Positions 6,307 through 8,045 of a stretch of 8,045 bases of DNA are shown one piece after another. The notes beneath the pieces are model-generated. The model had not been told where the DNA came from, searched no databases, and saw only the letters and a list, made by a program, of their open reading frames with translations. The DNA is taken from assembly GCA_031278025.1 (NCBI GenBank), contig JAITLF010000208.1, positions 1 to 8,045 of the forward strand, written 5' to 3'. The stretch's first letter is position 1. Every line of letters starts with the position of its first letter. The position numbers and the translations under genes are program-made. Source of the stretch: Treponema sp. Its GTDB lineage: Bacteria; Spirochaetota; Spirochaetia; Treponematales; Breznakiellaceae.

Positions 6307-6333
6307 AGGACCCTCCTTACATAGGACCTTCCT
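6302..6333 (-). repeat. Tandem duplication of the RBS-start region, with an ATG-TAA start-stop
   Basis: Two adjacent 16-bp units on the - strand, AGGAAGGTCCTATGTA (6333-6318) and AGGAGGGTCCTATGAA (6317-6302), match at 14 of 16 positions. The downstream copy carries the real start of the MalG-type permease. The upstream copy has its own purine-rich site and an ATG followed at once by TAA (6322-6317), a minimal start-stop reading frame. It could capture ribosomes and tune permease translation, but that is inference. Confidence 0.7.
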
Positions 6334-6361
6334 CGACGATTCTGATGTGGACGGGAAGCCC

Positions 6362-6398
6362 GGCAAGCGGTATGCCGCGTAAGGTGATACCGGTTGCC
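6362..6398 (-). promoter_or_regulatory. Intercistronic hairpin after the binding-protein gene
   Basis: On the - strand GGCAACCGGTAT pairs with ATACCGCTTGCC over 12 positions with a single C-C mismatch and a 13-nt loop. It begins 16 bases after the binding-protein stop codon. No U-tract follows, so it is not a classical terminator. Stems in this position are known in malEFG-like operons, where they stabilise the upstream message and let the binding protein be made in excess over the permeases. That role is inferred here. Confidence 0.6.
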
Positions 6399-6413
6399 TG
6401 ACTCCGCATCCGG

Positions 6414-7787
6414 CTACTTCTTTACGGTAAGTTTGTCCAATTCCGGCTGTAACCGGTCCTGAAGCTGCCGCAAGAGCGCCTCCGGATCGGCGTTGTTGTA
6501 AATAACATCGTCCCGGAGAGCGATGAGCTGCTGGTTCAACTCGGCGGAAACCGGACAGAGCGCGGGATGTCCTGACTTGGGCGAATTGGCGATTTCCCGT
6601 TCAAGCTTGTAAATAGGATCGTTCTTTTTCGTCCATGATACATCCTCGAAAAGTTTGTCCACGCAGGGAATCGAACGCCAGTTATCAAAGTTGTCGGCGT
6701 TAATTTCAGTCCGCTGGGTGAACTGGAAGAAAAGCGCAGCAAGCTCAGGCCGCTTGGCGCCTTTGGGGATGGCAAATACGTTTGATCCCAGGGGCGTCGA
6801 GCGTTCGCGGCCTCCCGGAGGAACGGGAATCGGAACCACGGTGTAATTGACGTCAGGCGCGTAGATGCGCAGGGCGTTGGTAACCCAGTTACCCGTTACC
6901 GTCATGGCCAGCTTATTCTGGAAGAAGGGATGGTCCGGGGAGAAGAAGCCGCCGGCGGACTGGGTAAAGCCCCTGATCGCCACGGGGTCGTATTTTTGCG
7001 CCCATTCGCGCATCCACTGGAAAGACGCCACGACACGGGGATCGGTAAGTTCCAGCTTATTGGTTTCCTGATTGTAGAGTTCCGCGCCGAACATGAAGGG
7101 CCACAGCGTCGGGGCGTCGTTGCCCTGATCCTGCCAGGGAATAAACCCATACCGGGTTATCCTGCCGCTTGCATCCCGGATGGTAAGTTTTTCCGCCCAA
7201 TCCGCCAGCTCCTCTAGATTTGTGGGATAGTTGGCAATATCAAGGCCCGCCTCTTTGACCATATCCGTATTCAGGTACAGCATGATCACGTTAGAGTCCT
7301 GGGGAAGCAGATAAGTCTTGCCGTCGTACTGCATAAGGCTTCGGAAACCGGGCATGAAGTCATCAATGGAAAGACCGATTGCCTCAAGATAGGGATCCCA
7401 GGGTTCAAACGCCCCCTGGCCGGCAAAGCCATAGGATGACACATAATCGTCCGAAACAAGGGTATCCGGTGCGGTTTTCCCCGCAATCGCCGCCAAGAGC
7501 TTGCCGTTAGTCATCCCGGCCTGGGGAACGGACTGAATATCCACATTCACCTCAGGATAGAGCTTCTTGAATTCAGCCACCCTCCATTCATCCCACGTTA
7601 AGGAATCGCCGGTAAACGCCGACCAGTAGACCAGGTCCCCGGAAGCCTTTTCCAGATCTTCCCGCGTGATGGGCTGGCCGCTTCCGGCGCCGGCGGACGA
7701 ACTACTTTCCTGCTTGTTACACGAAAAAAAGCCCGCCGAAAGAACCACAAGCAGGGCCCCTAAGGCAATCCATGGGTATCTTTTCAT
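6414..7787 (-). CDS. Carbohydrate ABC transporter solute-binding lipoprotein
   Basis: This 457-residue protein has the normal length of family 1 extracellular sugar-binding proteins. It starts with a basic and hydrophobic signal, MKRYPWIALGALLVVLSAGFFSC, and C23 is the likely lipid-modified residue. The lipobox GFFSC is loose, as in spirochaetes. A low-complexity SSSSAGAGSG linker follows. Typical family segments are VYWSAFTGDSLTWDEW (53-68), APDTLVSDD (106-114), YLNTDMVKEAGLD (171-183), TNLEELADWAEKL (189-201) and AMTVTGNW (294-301). It would capture substrate outside the inner membrane and deliver it to the two permeases encoded downstream. The ATG is preceded by AGGAGGATATGA, a strong ribosome binding site, consistent with high expression as first gene of the operon. 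Ligand identity is unknown. Confidence 0.95.
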   Translation of the reverse strand: MKRYPWIALGALLVVLSAGFFSCNKQESSSSAGAGSGQPITREDLEKASGDLVYWSAFTGDSLTWDEWRVAEFKKLYPEVNVDIQSVPQAGMTNGKLLAAIAGKTAPDTLVSDDYVSSYGFAGQGAFEPWDPYLEAIGLSIDDFMPGFRSLMQYDGKTYLLPQDSNVIMLYLNTDMVKEAGLDIANYPTNLEELADWAEKLTIRDASGRITRYGFIPWQDQGNDAPTLWPFMFGAELYNQETNKLELTDPRVVASFQWMREWAQKYDPVAIRGFTQSAGGFFSPDHPFFQNKLAMTVTGNWVTNALRIYAPDVNYTVVPIPVPPGGRERSTPLGSNVFAIPKGAKRPELAALFFQFTQRTEINADNFDNWRSIPCVDKLFEDVSWTKKNDPIYKLEREIANSPKSGHPALCPVSAELNQQLIALRDDVIYNNADPEALLRQLQDRLQPELDKLTVKK

Positions 7788-7917
7788 TCATATCCTCCTA
7801 AAAACGTATTTTACTCAGTATGGGGCATGAAACGGGGCCCGGCTTACCAATTATTATCCAGACTGCCCAAAAATTGCCCTTTTGCGTGATTTTTTTAGTA
7901 CACAGACTCCTCCTCTC

Positions 7918-8044
7918 GGTGGTGATGCAGAAAGTATGATAAGTCACCCATGGCCATAGTTGATGATGATGATTATTTGCATAGTTCCAATTTACCATCT
8001 TCCCGCCACCTTGCCTTCTTTATCATACTTTCTGCATCACCACC
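7918..8044. repeat. 127-bp element with perfect 25-bp terminal inverted repeats (MITE-like or leader hairpin)
   Basis: The left arm 7918-7942 (begins GGTGGTGATGCAGAAAG) is the exact reverse complement of the right arm 8020-8044 (ends CTTTCTGCATCACCACC). The arms enclose 77 bp with no convincing gene. A 25-bp perfect inverted repeat is far beyond chance. It lies 130 bp upstream of the binding-protein start, in the operon leader or promoter region. The size and ends fit a non-autonomous mobile element; alternatively the transcript could fold into a large hairpin. A target-site duplication cannot be judged because the window ends one base after the right arm. The intervening stretch 7788-7917 contains no gene; GATAAT around 7850 on the - strand is a possible -10, but no good -35 accompanies it. 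Confidence 0.8.
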
Positions 8045-8045
8045 T

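Noticed and set aside
6307..6366. Upstream ATG at 6366 as the start of the MalG-type permease
   Set aside because: It adds 20 non-family residues; the ATG at 6306 has a strong AAGGAGG site and a typical N terminus.
7799..7813. AAAACGTATTTT-like operator upstream of the binding-protein gene
   Set aside because: The half sites are off-centre and not a true palindrome, and the element lies against the ribosome binding site; A/T richness explains it.
7852..7860. TTATCCAGA resembling a DnaA box
   Set aside because: It is a single copy with a mismatch to TTATCCACA and has no origin context.
7798..7998. 66-codon - strand frame beginning MVNWNYANNHHHQ, possibly a leader peptide
   Set aside because: It starts inside the inverted-repeat element, reads through one arm and runs nearly into the binding-protein RBS. 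It has no family resemblance and only a weak ribosome site, and nothing suggests a His-dependent attenuator for a sugar importer.

Overview
This 8 kb window looks like a chromosomal region from a moderately GC-rich bacterium. A spirochaete, perhaps a Treponema relative, is plausible from the loose lipobox (GFFSC), the carbohydrate ABC cluster and the overall protein flavour, but nothing here proves the lineage.

Layout. At the left end is an array of seventeen 21-bp repeats built around GATC palindromes (55-412). It is followed by a LacI/GalR-like operator palindrome and a + strand gene for an iron-dependent alcohol dehydrogenase (527-1714). A promoter-like element and a tRNA-Val(TAC) gene follow (1840-1913), then a G-quadruplex-type GGGGGTGC array and a short direct repeat. 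From there to about 7.8 kb everything is on the - strand and reads as one probable operon, transcribed right to left. Its order is: solute-binding lipoprotein (6414-7787), MalG-type permease (5440-6306), MalF-type permease (4532-5431), three VOC-superfamily proteins (3958-4443, 3490-3921, 2978-3490) and a xylose-isomerase-like TIM-barrel protein (1995-2981). The last three genes overlap or abut (TAATG, then ATGA), which suggests translational coupling. The right end (7788-8045) is non-coding. It carries a perfect 25-bp inverted repeat with a 77-bp centre, either a MITE-like element or a large leader hairpin.

How the genes may work together. The binding protein and two permeases form a carbohydrate-type importer with no ATPase gene in the window, so a shared ATPase encoded elsewhere is likely. 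The downstream enzymes pair an isomerase/epimerase-type TIM barrel with three metal-dependent VOC proteins. This suggests that the imported compound is epimerised, isomerised, dehydrated or ring-cleaved by an uncommon enzyme set. The substrate cannot be read from the sequence. The alcohol dehydrogenase appears to be a separate fermentative transcription unit.

The items most worth a second look are the 21-bp array with dual-centre symmetry, the TIM-barrel plus triple-VOC module, the right-end inverted repeat, and the anomalous C-terminal tail of the TIM-barrel gene beside a palindrome and a G-rich tract.
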